64,000 nt of DNA. Origin: Diabrotica undecimpunctata (lineage: Eukaryota > Arthropoda > Insecta > Coleoptera > Chrysomelidae). The notes under the pieces were generated by a model, which saw only the letters and a program-made list of their open reading frames with translations, was not told the origin of the DNA and searched no databases. Numbering within the stretch: position 1 is the first letter of the stretch; each line of letters opens with the position of its first letter. Made by a program: the position numbers and the translations under genes. Below are positions 22,056-32,519 of the stretch, one piece after another. The DNA lies in assembly GCF_040954645.1 (NCBI RefSeq), contig NC_092806.1, positions 147,836,429 to 147,900,428 of the forward strand, given 5' to 3'.

Positions 22056-22830
22056 ACTTACTTACTAGCCAACGCCCACCCTTGGCATGTTAGCCATTTG
22101 GTGGCGCGCTGACCAGTATAGACGAGCCGTTTCTCGTAGGCGATCTTCATCCTCCCCGGGTGGGTCTATTTTCAGGGCTGGGCACTCTGGAAGGTGAGCA
22201 GCATCCATCTGGGGGTGATCACATAATGGACAGTTGTCATTTTCGCGGACGCCGATGCGATGTAGATGGGAGGCCAGGTAGTCATGCCCCGTAGTTGTTC
22301 TGAACACGGCTACACTAATGGGTCTCGGCAAGTTGCGAGGGATTGGTGAATCTATTAGGTGGGCCCAAGATTTTCCAGCACCGGCTTGTATTTGCTGCTC
22401 TTTTATCTTCGCTTTGATTCCTCTTCTAATGGTGGACTTTGCTGATGTGTACGATTGGAAGCTAGGGGGCTGTGGAAGAGTAGTGCCTTCTTTTGCAAGT
22501 TCATCCGCCGCTTCATTTCCTTCAACACCGACATGACTAGGGATCCATTGTAGAGTAATCAGCCACCCTTTTTCCATCAAGTTCGATAGTTGGACGCGGC
22601 AAGATATTGTTTTGGCACAGTCGGTGTATCGATTTGTCGACAGGGCGAGGATTGCGGCTTGGCAGTCGATGAAGAAGGCAACTTTTTGGGGGTGTTGGAA
22701 ATTCTCAAGATTTTTTGCAGCTTCGTGTATAGCAGCAATTTCGCCGTCGTAGTTGGTGAGAGGGGCACCCACAGCTATAGAGCCTTTGAAGAACGTTGAG
22801 ACATATCCTGCTCCTGTTCAAGATACATTC
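22056..22830 (-). mobile_element. LINE RNase H fragment inserted in the Tc1 element
   Basis: This is a 5'-truncated LINE end whose 3' tail, after the stop codon, is only nine bases (TAAGTAAGT on the minus strand). It joins the Tc1 sequence exactly at 22055. The expected continuation of Tc1 (TTAAGGTCAAAG as in copy 2) is absent on the right side. The insertion was therefore accompanied by loss of the Tc1 3' end, or later rearranged. Confidence 0.8.
22065..22818 (-). pseudogene. LINE RNase H and CCHC finger, open but 5' truncated
   Basis: An uninterrupted minus-strand frame starts inside RNase H (GYVSTFFKGSIAVGAP), with EIAAIHEA (Glu), AFFIDCQAAILAL (Asp), WIPSHVGVEGNEAADELAKEG (His and last Asp). 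A linker follows, then CPLCDHPQMDAAHLPECPAL, a CCHC-like finger. The first catalytic Asp and all of the reverse transcriptase are missing. Lack of stops over 250 codons and higher GC content than the surroundings suggest a recent insertion. The family is in the R1/Jockey/I range. Confidence 0.8.
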
Positions 22831-23095
22831 AAGAGTTCCGATGCGTTAGAATCGGGCCACATTCTAATATGGTATAAATATCTTGAAAATAAGAAATTTA
22901 TATAGAGAAAGGCTCCAAAATAAATAGGTAATGGTTTAAAGATGATCATCCTATTGTTTATAACTTCGTCGCAAATACTATCAACTTTGTCCAGATATAT
23001 ATCTGGAACCACTACTCATAATTCAATATTTTTAAATGGAAAAAGACAGTTAAGATTTGATTTTACGTAAAAGTGCATCTGTGTATCCGCTTATA

Positions 23096-23123
23096 CGTAT
23101 TTCGCCCTAAAAGGGCTCTTCAG
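23096..23123 (-). ncRNA. Degenerate hammerhead-like motif
   Basis: The minus strand reads CTGAAGA, then a stem-loop GCCCTTTTAGGGC, then GAAATACG. This is the order of a hammerhead core (CUGAUGA, stem II, GAAA) with one core substitution. Such hairpins mark the terminal repeats of Penelope-like elements. No Penelope ORF is adjacent here and stems I and III are not evident, so activity is unlikely. Confidence 0.4.
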
Positions 23124-23477
23124 AACGGCTAATCACAATCGCTCTGAACGTGAAAACAAATATTTCCTGTCATAGGAAGCAACTCTAACATGGCTTCGTA
23201 TAGACGCAAATAGCGACATCTGATATTAAAATCCGTAAACTAATTTTGGAAACAACCAAATTCAGATTTTTGCTTTAATCTGTGCCTTCTAAGAATTGCA
23301 AGGCAAAACAGACGTTGATAAAGATGTTATTAGAGACATGGGGAATCTAAAAATTGTGTTTCTCTCTAAGGATTTTTGCTTAGTTGAGGAGATATGTTGT
23401 AGAATGCAATTTTTAGATTCAATAGAATGATGCAATACATAGAGATCTTCAGGTACTAACAGTCTCTGAAGAGTGCA

Positions 23478-23600
23478 AAAAAACTGTCACTGAGTGAACA
23501 ATATCAAAACAGGTTGCGGGTGCATCCTAATACCCTGGCACACAATCTTCTCAACAACCAACAAGCGAAGAGATTGAAGCGACACGATCCCGTGGACCTA
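23478..23600 (+). pseudogene. Possible C-terminal end of a Jockey/R1-type LINE
   Basis: One frame gives LSEQYQNRLRVHPNTLAHNL and then RLKRHDPVDL, resembling the last residues of Jockey-like reverse transcriptases (…R-L-x-x-H-x-N-x-L-A…L-K-R-x-x-P-x-D-L). The GC-rich stretch following to about 23720 would be 3' untranslated sequence. Only about 40 residues support this. Confidence 0.4.
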
Positions 23601-24731
23601 CCTCACCGATCCTGACAGAGCCTACAGCAGTGGGAGTTACGCCTTCAACAGCACCCAGCCATTGTGATCAGTGCCGCTTTTAGTGCTCGCGTATCAGTGT
23701 ATGTGCGCATCCTACCGGTAAAAAGCCAATTTGTGTCGTGATGATTTGGTCACTGGACCTTACATCTCTCTGTCATGTAAAGACAAAAAATTTTACTTAT
23801 TGTTTTCACTGCAAAACAGATTGTAAAAATCTTAAATGTTAATAAAAAAAAAGTACGTTAGGTAGGTAAAGTACTTTTTTACGCTATGTGGTTAGAAATG
23901 TTACGATTAACATCATAAATTATTTCGCACAATAGAATGAAGAGAAATTAAAAATAGGTATTGGTAAAAATAATATTATTTAAATAGAAAAACAGTAAGA
24001 ACCTCTCAATGTGTTGTCGACAGTTGAGAATATAACCATACAATGCTGTATTGAAACCGGCATTCACTTTCCATCATAAAGAAAGATAAAAGTGACATAA
24101 AAATTTCAAACTAAAATGACTAGAATAAAAATTAATTAAATAAATTACCACAATTTCTTTAGATACATGCCATAAATTATAAATGTCAGTTTTATGATGT
24201 TTCATTCCACTCCAGTTACAACAAAGTAATAGGCATTGTGCAAAATTACTATTATTAAAAATTGTCTCTCGCACCACGATTTAAATAAAAATTATTCATT
24301 TATTTTTAATGGCGAAATACATTACCGAGAACACACACCTTTTTTGCAATTTAAATAGAGAACAATAAAATGCAAGTAATTAAATTAAACTTTGTGTTCA
24401 AATATCGTTACACGGTTTAATATAATGGAGAACATTCATTCTCGCATTGCATCCTTTTAATGTATTTTTCCCATTAAAATTATTGTACAAAGCACATCTT
24501 CTGTCGTAATTACGTTACAGCAGGATTTAGTATAAACCTAGGTGTACTGTACAGTGTAGCTCGAGGAAATGAAAGATAGTAGTTTAATATTAGTCAATCG
24601 ATTTCAAATTATCAAAAAGCGTTAGCAATAGCAACTATTCCGAAGAGTTTATCCAACACAAAATCATTACATAAAAATAACAGCTCGATTATTAAGATAA
24701 AGGTAATAGCCCTTTCAGTATTACTTTTAGC

Positions 24732-25040
24732 TTAACCCTAGAACACAAAGGCGCTAACATATGCCGAACTTGAACGGTTGATTTACGAGAGTAGTAAGAG
24801 TGAGGAAGAAGATCATATTGAAGTGGATAGCGCTGGAATTAATAGTGATTCTGATGACAGCATTGTTAATCACGATGTTCCCGATGAAAAAAATGTGGAG
24901 GAGGACGTGGAAAAAAGTCTAAGATGTATATAGAAAAATACAAAAAGTACTACGATGCCTAAAAAAAAAAGCGAAGACTACTTTCAAACGTCCCCTAGGG
25001 CACAAGAAGAAATGTCACCTAGTATAAGTTTTTAAGGGGT
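24732..25040 (+). pseudogene. piggyBac-like 5' end: TTAA, TIR and acidic N-terminus
   Basis: TTAACCCTAGAA at 24732-24743 matches the classic piggyBac target TTAA plus CCCTAGAA terminus. A frame follows almost immediately: TYAELERLIYESSKSEEEDH, then more Asp/Glu/Ser-rich sequence to a stop near 24930. An acidic N-terminus is characteristic of piggyBac transposases. The unusually short distance between TIR and coding sequence suggests an internal deletion. No catalytic part remains. Confidence 0.6.
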
Positions 25041-25430
25041 AGGTTGATTCTATAATTCATTGGCTAGCCTGCACTTAATTTTATTTTTGTAATTTATAGG
25101 ATGTTAGAACCAGACCATGCATTAGAATAGAACCAGACCATGCGCAGAGAGGAGAGCCCTCCAGTACCAATTTTCTGGAGATAGTTGTATAATTTGGTTT
25201 GTGCCAATTGTTAAACCAATCTCAATAATTTTTAGGGTTTAGGGTGCCGGTGTTTAATATACTTAGTTAAAAAAATATGTCACCAGCTTCAAAAAACATT
25301 AAAATAACTTCTAGTGGAATCCAACGACTTAGTAAAGTTCTTAAAATCTATAAAAAATTTTAATACAATTTAACACAATACATTAATAATTAAAAAAATA
25401 TATATTTTACATCTTACCTGTAATTGATGC
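25041..25430. other. Unrecognised; contains a 15-bp direct repeat
   Basis: AGAACCAGACCATGC occurs at about 25107 and again at about 25130. No gene is seen. Confidence 0.5.
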
Positions 25431-25535
25431 TATCTCTATGTATAGATGTTGTATTTTTCTTTACTACTTTTTGTATTTTGTTATGCTAATCACCCTAACT
25501 GGTTGAAGCAGAATAAATAAATAAAAAAATTTAAT
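25431..25535 (+). mobile_element. 3' tail of a LINE (GCAGAATAAATAAATAAA)
   Basis: GCTAATCACCCTAACTGGTT followed by GAAGCAGAATAAATAAATAA is the typical ending of Jockey-like LINEs with a short A-rich repeat tail. Only the 3' untranslated end is preserved; no ORF. Confidence 0.45.
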
Positions 25536-25541
25536 TTGCCC

Positions 25542-26165
25542 TTAACCCTAGAATACTAACGTTTCTTTAACATACGTAAATGCTAACTATACGTAAATTT
25601 TACGTACTCCCTGATTTAGGTCTAGTATTTTATTTTTATTTCATAACTAATTAAAACAAAATAGTTTAATTTCAAAAGAAGTTTATTTAGGAACGATACA
25701 AAAAAAAAACATTGAAATATTAATAATCGAAACATAAAATAGATACTTTTGACGCAGAACAGAATAAACAGTAAACCTGTGCATATAATAAACATTACAA
25801 AAATAGAAACGATAACCTTCTATTGATGTACACATTCCATACACATTTTTTATTTGATGCTCTCCACACAAGGCACTCTCACACTTATAACATTTGGTAG
25901 TTGTCATTCGTTTCTTTACTGTAGAGCATAAATTACAGTAACTGCGTTTTGCTTTCCCTTGGAGACCTCGGCGGTCTTCAGCAACATGCGTTAAATTCAA
26001 AAGCATGGAAAGACTCTCTTTGAGATTTCTGGATAAAGTTGGTACTGTTTGGAGTCTTATTTGTTGCCAGGGCTTCGTTAATTGTTTATGAAGTTTTAGC
26101 ATAAAATTTAATCTTGATAATGGCTCCTGTTTGGTTTTAGTTGCATTGTGATGGTAGATTACAAA
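25542..26165 (-). pseudogene. piggyBac-like transposase C-terminus with 3' TIR
   Basis: TTAACCCTAGAATACTAACG at 25542 is a piggyBac-type terminus. On the minus strand the C-terminal coding region ends 3' of it: NATKTKQEPLSRLNF, then AEDRRGLQGKAKRSYCNLCS, TTKCYKCESALCGEH, a Cys-rich C-terminal finger used by piggyBac transposases for DNA end binding. A stop follows after YGMC-type sequence and a few untranslated codons. Upstream of 26165 the homology stops and the sequence changes to the 5' part of a different, plus-strand piggyBac, so the two are head to head. Confidence 0.75.
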
Positions 26166-26366
26166 AGGTTTAAAATATTGAAGTGGGCGACTCTAGATAG
26201 CCTGCAGCTAAGTACCTTTCTAAAATAGTTCATAAGCCAAGCGTTTTTATTTGATTAGGATACGTTTAGCCATTTGCGTGAACAGCCGTTATTGGAGACA
26301 GCGAAACTCAACATCACCGTTAGTTACTTCATATCGAGCGTTTTATATTTATTCGTATAAACTATA

Positions 26367-28150
26367 ATGGATCATCGACCAAGTACGTCACGATCGGTTA
26401 GTGTTACAGATCCGAAATTTGAAGAGAAGGTGTTACATTGGTTCAATGATTTGGACTCTGAATATAGTGATATTGATGATATTGACAATGATGCGGTAAT
26501 AGAAAGCAGTCATGAGTCGGCATCTGAGCAGTCTGATAGTGAATCTGATCCAGAAGACAATATTCCAGAAACTTTAAACCAAGACTCGTCCAGTGATGGT
26601 GAAAATAATATATTAGCGCCAAGATCTTCAAACTACTTTTATGGTAAAAACATATTTAAGTGGTCAGCTAGTGCACCAAAAAATATTCGTACTCAAAAGC
26701 ATAATATTATTGTACATTTACCGGGGCTGCAAGGAAAGGCTCGGTCTCTTGGTCTTTCGGCACCTCTTTATTTACAAATCAAATGTTAAATGTTGTAGTC
26801 GAATGGACAAATCTAAAATTGGCGAGTGTTAGGGTCAAATACAATAATAAAATTAGGCCTGAATTAAAAAATGTCGACCAGGTCGATATGGAAGCATTTT
26901 TAGGCTTACTGATTTACTCAGTCTTTAAGTCCAATGATGAAGACATATAATGTCTATTTGCTATAGATGGAACGGGCCGAGAAATCTTTCGGTCCGTAAT
27001 GAATGCCAAGATATTTGCAGTTTTATTGACTTGTTAACGTTTTGATGACCCTTTTACAAGAGAACAACGAAAAGGGGTAAATCCACTAGCACCAATTCAA
27101 GAACTATTTTAATCTTTTATTCAAAACTGTCAAACGGAGTTGTCTATTGGTGAATATGTATGCATTGATAAAATTTTAGTTTTTTTTTCCGGGGTAGATC
27201 ACGCTTTAGAGTGTATATTCCAAACAAACCACGAAAATATGGACTTAAAATTATGATATTAACAGATTCAAGAAACAACTATGTGTACAATGCGTATGTA
27301 TATACAGGTCAAGATTCCGATGGAATGGGCCTTTCAGTAACCGAGAAAAAGCTTGCTAAACCTACTCAATTTGTGTTACGGATTTCTAAGCCATTATTTG
27401 GCAGTGATCGTAATGTGACAGCTGACAATTTACGTCTATAGAACTAGTTTAGTTGTTGAAATCTAATGGCCAAACATATGTGGGAACTATGAAAAAAGTT
27501 AAAAGACATATTCCTCCTGAGTTTCTTCCTCAAAGGCATAGAGAGATTGTTTCAATTAGATACGGTTTTACAAAAGACATTACCCTTCTTTCGTATGTTC
27601 CTAAAAAAAAATTGTCATAATAGTTTCCTCCATGCATCCTATTATAGCCGTAGATGAAAAAACACAAAAACCAGAAATAATTAGTCTGTATATTATGACG
27701 CAAGGCAGCGTTGATGCTTTGGATGAAAAATGTACGGTTTACAGTTCGTCCAGAAGAACCCAACGTTGGCCAATGGCTATATTTTACAAAATACTAGATA
27801 TAAGTACAGTTAACGCTTTCATTATATATCAGTGTTATAGAGAATCCAAACCCTTAGACAAGAAAGATTTTATGAAGGTACTGGCTAAAAGCTTAATTGA
27901 AGCACACATGAAACAACGAATGTATAACAGCAGAATCCCGACATAAATAAGAGAAAACATAAAGCGAATACTGTGCGTGGTTGAACCTTCTTCTATTCAA
28001 GACTATCGGTCAGCAGTTCGAAAATATTGCTACATTTGCCCATCAAAACTTTATATGAAGACATCTTATTTATGCGTCTGTTCTATAAAATCCATTTGCT
28101 TGACTTGTTCTCATAAAATATGCAGAGACTGTAACGTTGAAAAAGAATAA
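26367..28150 (+). pseudogene. piggyBac-like transposase, several frameshifts
   Basis: From the ATG at 26367 the N-terminus is acidic (DLDSEYSDIDDIDNDAV, ESASEQSDSESDPED). The next frames give VDQVDMEAFLGLLIYSVFKS, then GEYVCIDKILVFFSG near 27150. There the first catalytic Asp survives but the DE pair is DK. IPNKPRKYGLKIMILTDSRN carries the second Asp, ADNLRL corresponds to the ADN-W-F-TS block, and GSVDALDEKCTVYSSSRRTQ contains the third Asp. The end has a Cys-rich finger (YCYICPSK, YLCVCSIKSICLTCSHKICR). Stops near 26789, 26950, 27441 and 27946 and several shifts make it inactive. Confidence 0.85.
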
Positions 28151-28289
28151 AAAAAAATAATTCCCTTTTTTGTCCTTATGTAACCCCGGACGTTCCGTTA
28201 CGTTTAGACTTCTGATGATAATTTTTATTATCATAGATTATTCAATATTTGTTATACCTAATATTAAAACCATTCGTACATGTACGTAT

Positions 28290-29178
28290 TAAATTTAGAA
28301 ATATTAAAAAAAATATATTTAAAGAAGCGCTGCATAATTTGGAATGGAGCGTGAAAGTTAATGGAATTCTGATAAACACAATCAGATATGCAGACTATAC
28401 AGTTATTTTAAGTGATGACATAAATGTATTACAGTGCTTTTTAAATGCCATTGATAAAGTGGGAAGAGAGTTTGGCCTAAACATAAACTGTTCAAAAACA
28501 AAACACATGGTGTTTAGCCGTTTAGCACATCAAGATGCACGATTATATGTTGATGGTCATATAATTCAAAGAGTGTCCAGTTTTAATTATCTTAGTTACC
28601 ATCTTACTGAACAACTAGATCCAGATCAAAAGATAAAACGTAGAATCGAGATAGCCCGCACGACATTTTTAAAAATGAAGTCATTCTTCTGTAATGATAA
28701 CTTGCAAAGCGAAAGCGCATGGTTAAATGCTACATTTGGTCAGTCCTTTTATACGGTGTCGAAGCATGGACAGTAAAAATATCCACCATTAATCGTCTGG
28801 AGGCCTTTGAAATGTGGCTGCACAGACGTATACTAAGAATTCCATGGACAACTATGCTGACAAATGTGGCAGTCCTTGAGAGAGCAAATGCTGCTCGCGA
28901 GCTGCTTGATAAAATCAAATGTAGAAAGATGGCCTATTTTGGACACGTAGTAAGGGGAGACCGATATAATATTTTTCAACTTATTATAATGGGTAAAATC
29001 GAAGGACGCAGAGGAATTGGTAGAAAGTAGGCCTCTTGGTTGAAGAATATCAGGGAGTGGACAGGAATGAGGAAAGCTGAGCAACTCTTTAGAATAGCTC
29101 AAGACAGAGACATTTTCGCCATGCTAAATCGCCAACGTTAAGGGGACTTGATAGGGCACGTTAAGAAGAAGAAGAAAA
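28290..29178 (+). pseudogene. RTE-like LINE 3' fragment with YADY palm and AAG tail
   Basis: The reading begins within the reverse transcriptase (IFKEALHNLEWSVKVNGILI), then IRYADYTVILSDD where the normal YADD has become YADY, GLNINCSKTKHMVF, RVSSFNYLSYHLTEQL. After a shift near 28715 it continues: WSVLLYGVEAWTVK, LEAFEMWLHRRILRIPWTT, YFGHVVRGDRYNIFQLI, GRRGIGRK, a stop, then SWLKNIREWTGMRKAEQ. The 3' end GGGCACGTTAAGAAGAAGAAG links it to the fragment at 17077-17640. 5' truncated. It inserted downstream of a piggyBac ORF. Confidence 0.85.
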
Positions 29179-29438
29179 AAATAAGTTTTGCGACGTAACA
29201 CCGTACTTTATTTATTTGCAACTTTTGACAAAAATGTTAATAATAAGAATAGTTAGAAACTGAAAGAACTAAAAAGGCAATCGGATATTGCAAAAATGCC
29301 TAAAGAACAGATTATTATAAACAATGTGATAAAATAATTATTTCAATTTGAATAAGACCAGCATATTTATGATGAGTCCCAGAGACTCAACGTCACTGGT
29401 TATGTTCCTAAAATCGGACGTCACCGGTTACGGGTTAA

Positions 29439-30297
29439 GGGAAAAAAGTTTTCAAGTGAAAAGTAAGAGTAATTTCAGAAATAAGAGTTTTTTAAATGGC
29501 ATTTTTTCATTATTACGTGGTAAATGAAAGTAAGGTTACTGTATTACTTTAGATTCCATTAGATACCATTCTAGTGAAGTAAACAATTAATATAATAAAA
29601 ATAAAAATCATCACTTCTTTTATGTTTACCTACTTTCTAAATAAAATTTTTATTTTCCAGATATTTTCTTGGTAATTGCAAACGAAGAAAAGTCATTAAA
29701 AGTTTTCTCTACTTTTATGTTTCCAAGTTTAAAAGTACTGTATATCAACACTTATATTTCAAAAAAATTTTGCATTAAAGGAAAAAAATAAAAATTGGAC
29801 AACAAGCTCTCTGTACAAACTACAAACTAAATGCGCAACGGCATTTTCTATAGACGCGTTTCATGTGAAAGAGCCAAAAAGGATAAAATAGTGATTAAAA
29901 CATATTACATGCCGTTATATAATGGGGCTATGTATATATTTGCTTTAATGAAACCAAGATTTAATTTACACGTTTGTCCATTTTATTTAATTTAATATTC
30001 TCCAGCATCGAGACTCAAAACGTGCTATATTCGGATGTTCCTAAATAAATGCTGTTTTATCATATATTCTAATTGAACTAATTTTAATTTATTCTGTAAC
30101 TCCCATTTATTTTGTAAAACATGTATGGGTAGTAAAAAATGTACTTCCATAATAGCATATATAGTTAATAATGTTTTAAAGCCTTTTAAATCTCCGATCC
30201 GTATTACGACTGAAATATAAAAAAAAGAGTTTTGTTTCGTAATGCATGTATTTCATAATAGTGTTCTGAAGCTATTTTCTTGTGGCATTTGTAAAGT
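29439..30297. other. No gene recognised
   Basis: AT-rich sequence between the piggyBac end and the palindrome at 30.3 kb. Nothing supported. Confidence 0.5.
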
Positions 30298-30497
30298 AAT
30301 TAGTATTTACATGGGAATAAGCCACAATTAAAGGTTTAAGTAAGTTTATTGACGTTTCAGTTTCCACTTCGGAAATCGTTGTTTTTTGGAAAACGATTTC
30401 CGAAATGGAAATTGTTTCAATTTCCACTCAATCATTGTCAATAAACTTACTTTACTTTACCCTTTAATGGTGGCTTATTCCCATTTAAATAGTAATT
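30298..30497. repeat. ~200-bp imperfect palindrome with hammerhead-like arms
   Basis: The left arm (ATGGGAATAAGCCACAATTA, AAGTAAGTTTATTGAC, CTTCGGAAATCGTT) is repeated inverted in the right arm (AACGATTTCCGAAATGG, GTCAATAAACTTACTT, TAATGGTGGCTTATTCCCAT), meeting around 30395. On the minus strand TTTCCGAAGTGGAAACTGAA recalls the stem II and GAAAC part of Penelope-like terminal ribozymes. It could be two inverted element termini or a foldback element. No ORF. Confidence 0.75.
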
Positions 30498-30585
30498 GCA
30501 TGTATTTCAATTAGTATACAATGCTATATAATGCAAAATATAAAATGTAACTAGTTTATTACATGATATCTACGACTTACATATA

Positions 30586-30819
30586 CAGGGTGAGTCATAA
30601 CTATTGGGACATAGACTAAGGACAGGTTATTTGGACCAAAATATGGCTATTGGGCCAAATATGCCTTAATAAAATGTTGCCGAGAAAAAAGATACAGGGT
30701 GTTAAAGTTAATTTTGTTTTTCGTTTTTTGCTAATAGTTTCTCTGTATATTTATAAATTGCTATCAAAATTGGCACAGAGGCATAATCTTAGACAAGAAA
30801 TAGTATTTTATTTACAATT
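30586..30819 (+). repeat. Left TIR of the mariner-type element
   Basis: Includes an inner copy of the terminal-like motif (GATACAGGGTGTTAAAG near 30691), which could serve as a second transposase binding site. Matches the right TIR nearly base for base. Confidence 0.92.
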
Positions 30820-31183
30820 TTACGTTTTGTCATAGAGGGCGCCACTTGGATCATTCCTAATAATCAAATTGAGTCTAAACTTTTTCTGATGAAACTTTTT
30901 AGTAATTTTTATTAGAAAATATGACGTAAACATCATTTTTACGTAAAATTGGTATTCCTGTTTAAACATGATAATTTCAACCGTTTTCGATAAAAACGCA
31001 GTCGAACTGCTTAGAGTCTTAAAAGAGGATTTCAAATATTATTTCATTTATGAGAAGTATGCTTTGAACTGTCAGATAATTGTTGTTGGTAAATGTCATT
31101 TGTTCGGAGTAAATTATTTTTGATGTGACAGTGTAGTGTAATGTTGCATTTTTTAAAAGTAAACATTACTTTTTTTGATTGAA

Positions 31184-32180
31184 ATGCCTCGTCACAATCA
31201 TTTTACTAATGAAGAAATGCGAGATATGATTTGCGTATACGCACAAGAAAATTTTTGCGGTCGCTCGGCAGCCAGAGGGTATGGAATGTTATACGCTAAC
31301 AGAAGGCAACCAAATCACAAAACTTTTGCAAGATTATATCGTAGTTTAGGTGAAACTGGGTCATTTCACACTAAAAATCGGGGTGGTCGACCGAAACAAA
31401 TCACACCTAATCAAGAAGATGAACTTTTGGTTCGAGTAGATGAAAATCCTAAAATAAGTTCACGACATCTATCAGCAGCAACTCCCAACAGCCAACACTT
31501 CACTCCTGTTCAAAATTTACTTCCAACAGATCTTCCAGACACTTTATTAAGAATATTATGTTGACCGACGAAGCAACTTTTACCAGACGAGGGGTTTTTA
31601 ATTGGCGAAATAGTCATTATTGGGAAGAAGAAAACCCGCATGCTATTAAAGCTAGACATTTTCAGCATGAGTTTAAATTGAATATTTGGTGTGGCATTAT
31701 AGGCGACCAACTACTAGGCCTTATGTCCTTCCTCCGAATTTAAATGGAGATTCTTATTTATTCTTTTTGGAAAATACTCTTAGTGATATTTTAGATGATC
31801 TGTCACTGGATGTAAGAAGAAAAATGTAGTTTATGCAGGATGAAGCGCCACCTCATTTTTCATTAGCTGTTAGAAATCATATTAATGACGTATTTCCTCA
31901 ACGATGGATTGGCAGAGGCATTCTGCCTGATTTTCAATGGCCACCAAGAAGTCCTGAGTACAACCTGCTAGATTTTTATTTTTGGGGACATATGAAGTCC
32001 TTAGTTTATGCCAATGAAATTAATACACGAGACGAACTTTGGAGATACATTCAAAATGCAGGTAATCTTATAAGGGGATAGAATAATATTTTTTTAACGT
32101 CCGAAAATCCTTTATAAAAAGAATTAGAAAAGGCATAGAAATCGGAGGAGACCATGTAGAATATTCAGTTTGAGTTTTTG
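31184..32180 (+). pseudogene. Transposase with DUF4817-like HTH and DDD triad, broken
   Basis: The ATG at 31184 (MPRHNHFTNEEMRDMICVYA) fits best. The N-terminal helix-turn-helix follows the well-known pattern SAARGYGMLYANRRQPNHKT, FARLYRSLGETGSF. A deletion and shift near 31490-31560 remove the linker. The catalytic part follows: MLTDEATFTRRGVFN (first Asp), HYWEEENPHAIK, WCGIIGD, then after further shifts MQDEAPPHFSLAVRNH (second Asp), FPQRWIGRG, and WPPRSPEYNLLDFYFWGHMK (third Asp at LLD). The spacing between second and third Asp is 43 residues here and 41 in the family as I remember it. That is longer than classic mariner (34). Not active as it stands. Confidence 0.85.
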
Positions 32181-32283
32181 TAAGTTCTTTTAAGTTAAAG
32201 TGTGTTTAGTTTTGATTTATCGTCAAAACGGAAACCTTACTTTAGTTGCAACTTTGTTTATTAGTTTGGTATTTGATAGTGGA

Positions 32284-32517
32284 ATTGTAAATAAAATACT
32301 ATTTCTTGTCTAAGATTATGCCTCTGTGCCAATTTTGATAGCAATTTATAAATATACAGGGAAACTATTAGCAAAAAACGAAAAACAAAAATTAACTTTA
32401 ACACCCTGTATCTTTTTTCTCAGCAACATTTTATTAAGGCATATTTGGCCCAATAGCCATATTTTGGTCCAAATAACCTGTCCTTAGTCTATGTCCCAAT
32501 AGTTATGACTCACCCTG
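32284..32517 (-). repeat. Right TIR of the mariner-type element
   Basis: Inverted copy of 30586-30819, followed by TA. Differences I saw: CCGAG/CTGAG and CTCTGTA/CCCTGTA and one extra T in a T-run. Confidence 0.92.
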
Positions 32518-32519
32518 TA

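Larger units (their letters stand above)
22831..24731. other. Mostly unrecognised sequence between LINE and piggyBac pieces
   Basis: Two items are listed separately: a hammerhead-like hairpin at 23096-23123 and a possible LINE C-terminal fragment at 23478-23600. Otherwise I see only AT-rich sequence with no gene. Confidence 0.5.
26250..29438 (+). mobile_element. piggyBac-like transposon, plus strand, split by a LINE
   Basis: The coding region at 26367-28150 is followed by the RTE-like LINE at about 28290-29178 and then further 3' sequence ending ACGGGTTAA at 29430-29438. This is the inverted form of the TTAACCC terminus. The 5' terminus is not visible: the left side abuts the minus-strand piggyBac end at 26165. 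Confidence 0.6.
30586..32517 (+). mobile_element. Mariner-type DNA transposon with 234-bp TIRs, complete ends
   Basis: The termini are CAGGGTGAGTCATAACTATT at 30586 and its inverse ending at 32517, each next to a TA dinucleotide (30584-30585 and 32518-32519). The inverted repeats cover 30586-30819 and 32284-32517 and differ at only a handful of positions by eye. Length about 1.93 kb. Intact ends and near-identical TIRs indicate late movement even though the transposase is broken, so it was probably mobilised in trans. Confidence 0.92.

Noticed and set aside
22318..22799. Plus frames opposite the 22-kb RNase H
   Set aside because: The minus strand encodes a complete RNase H motif set and finger; the plus frames are shadows.
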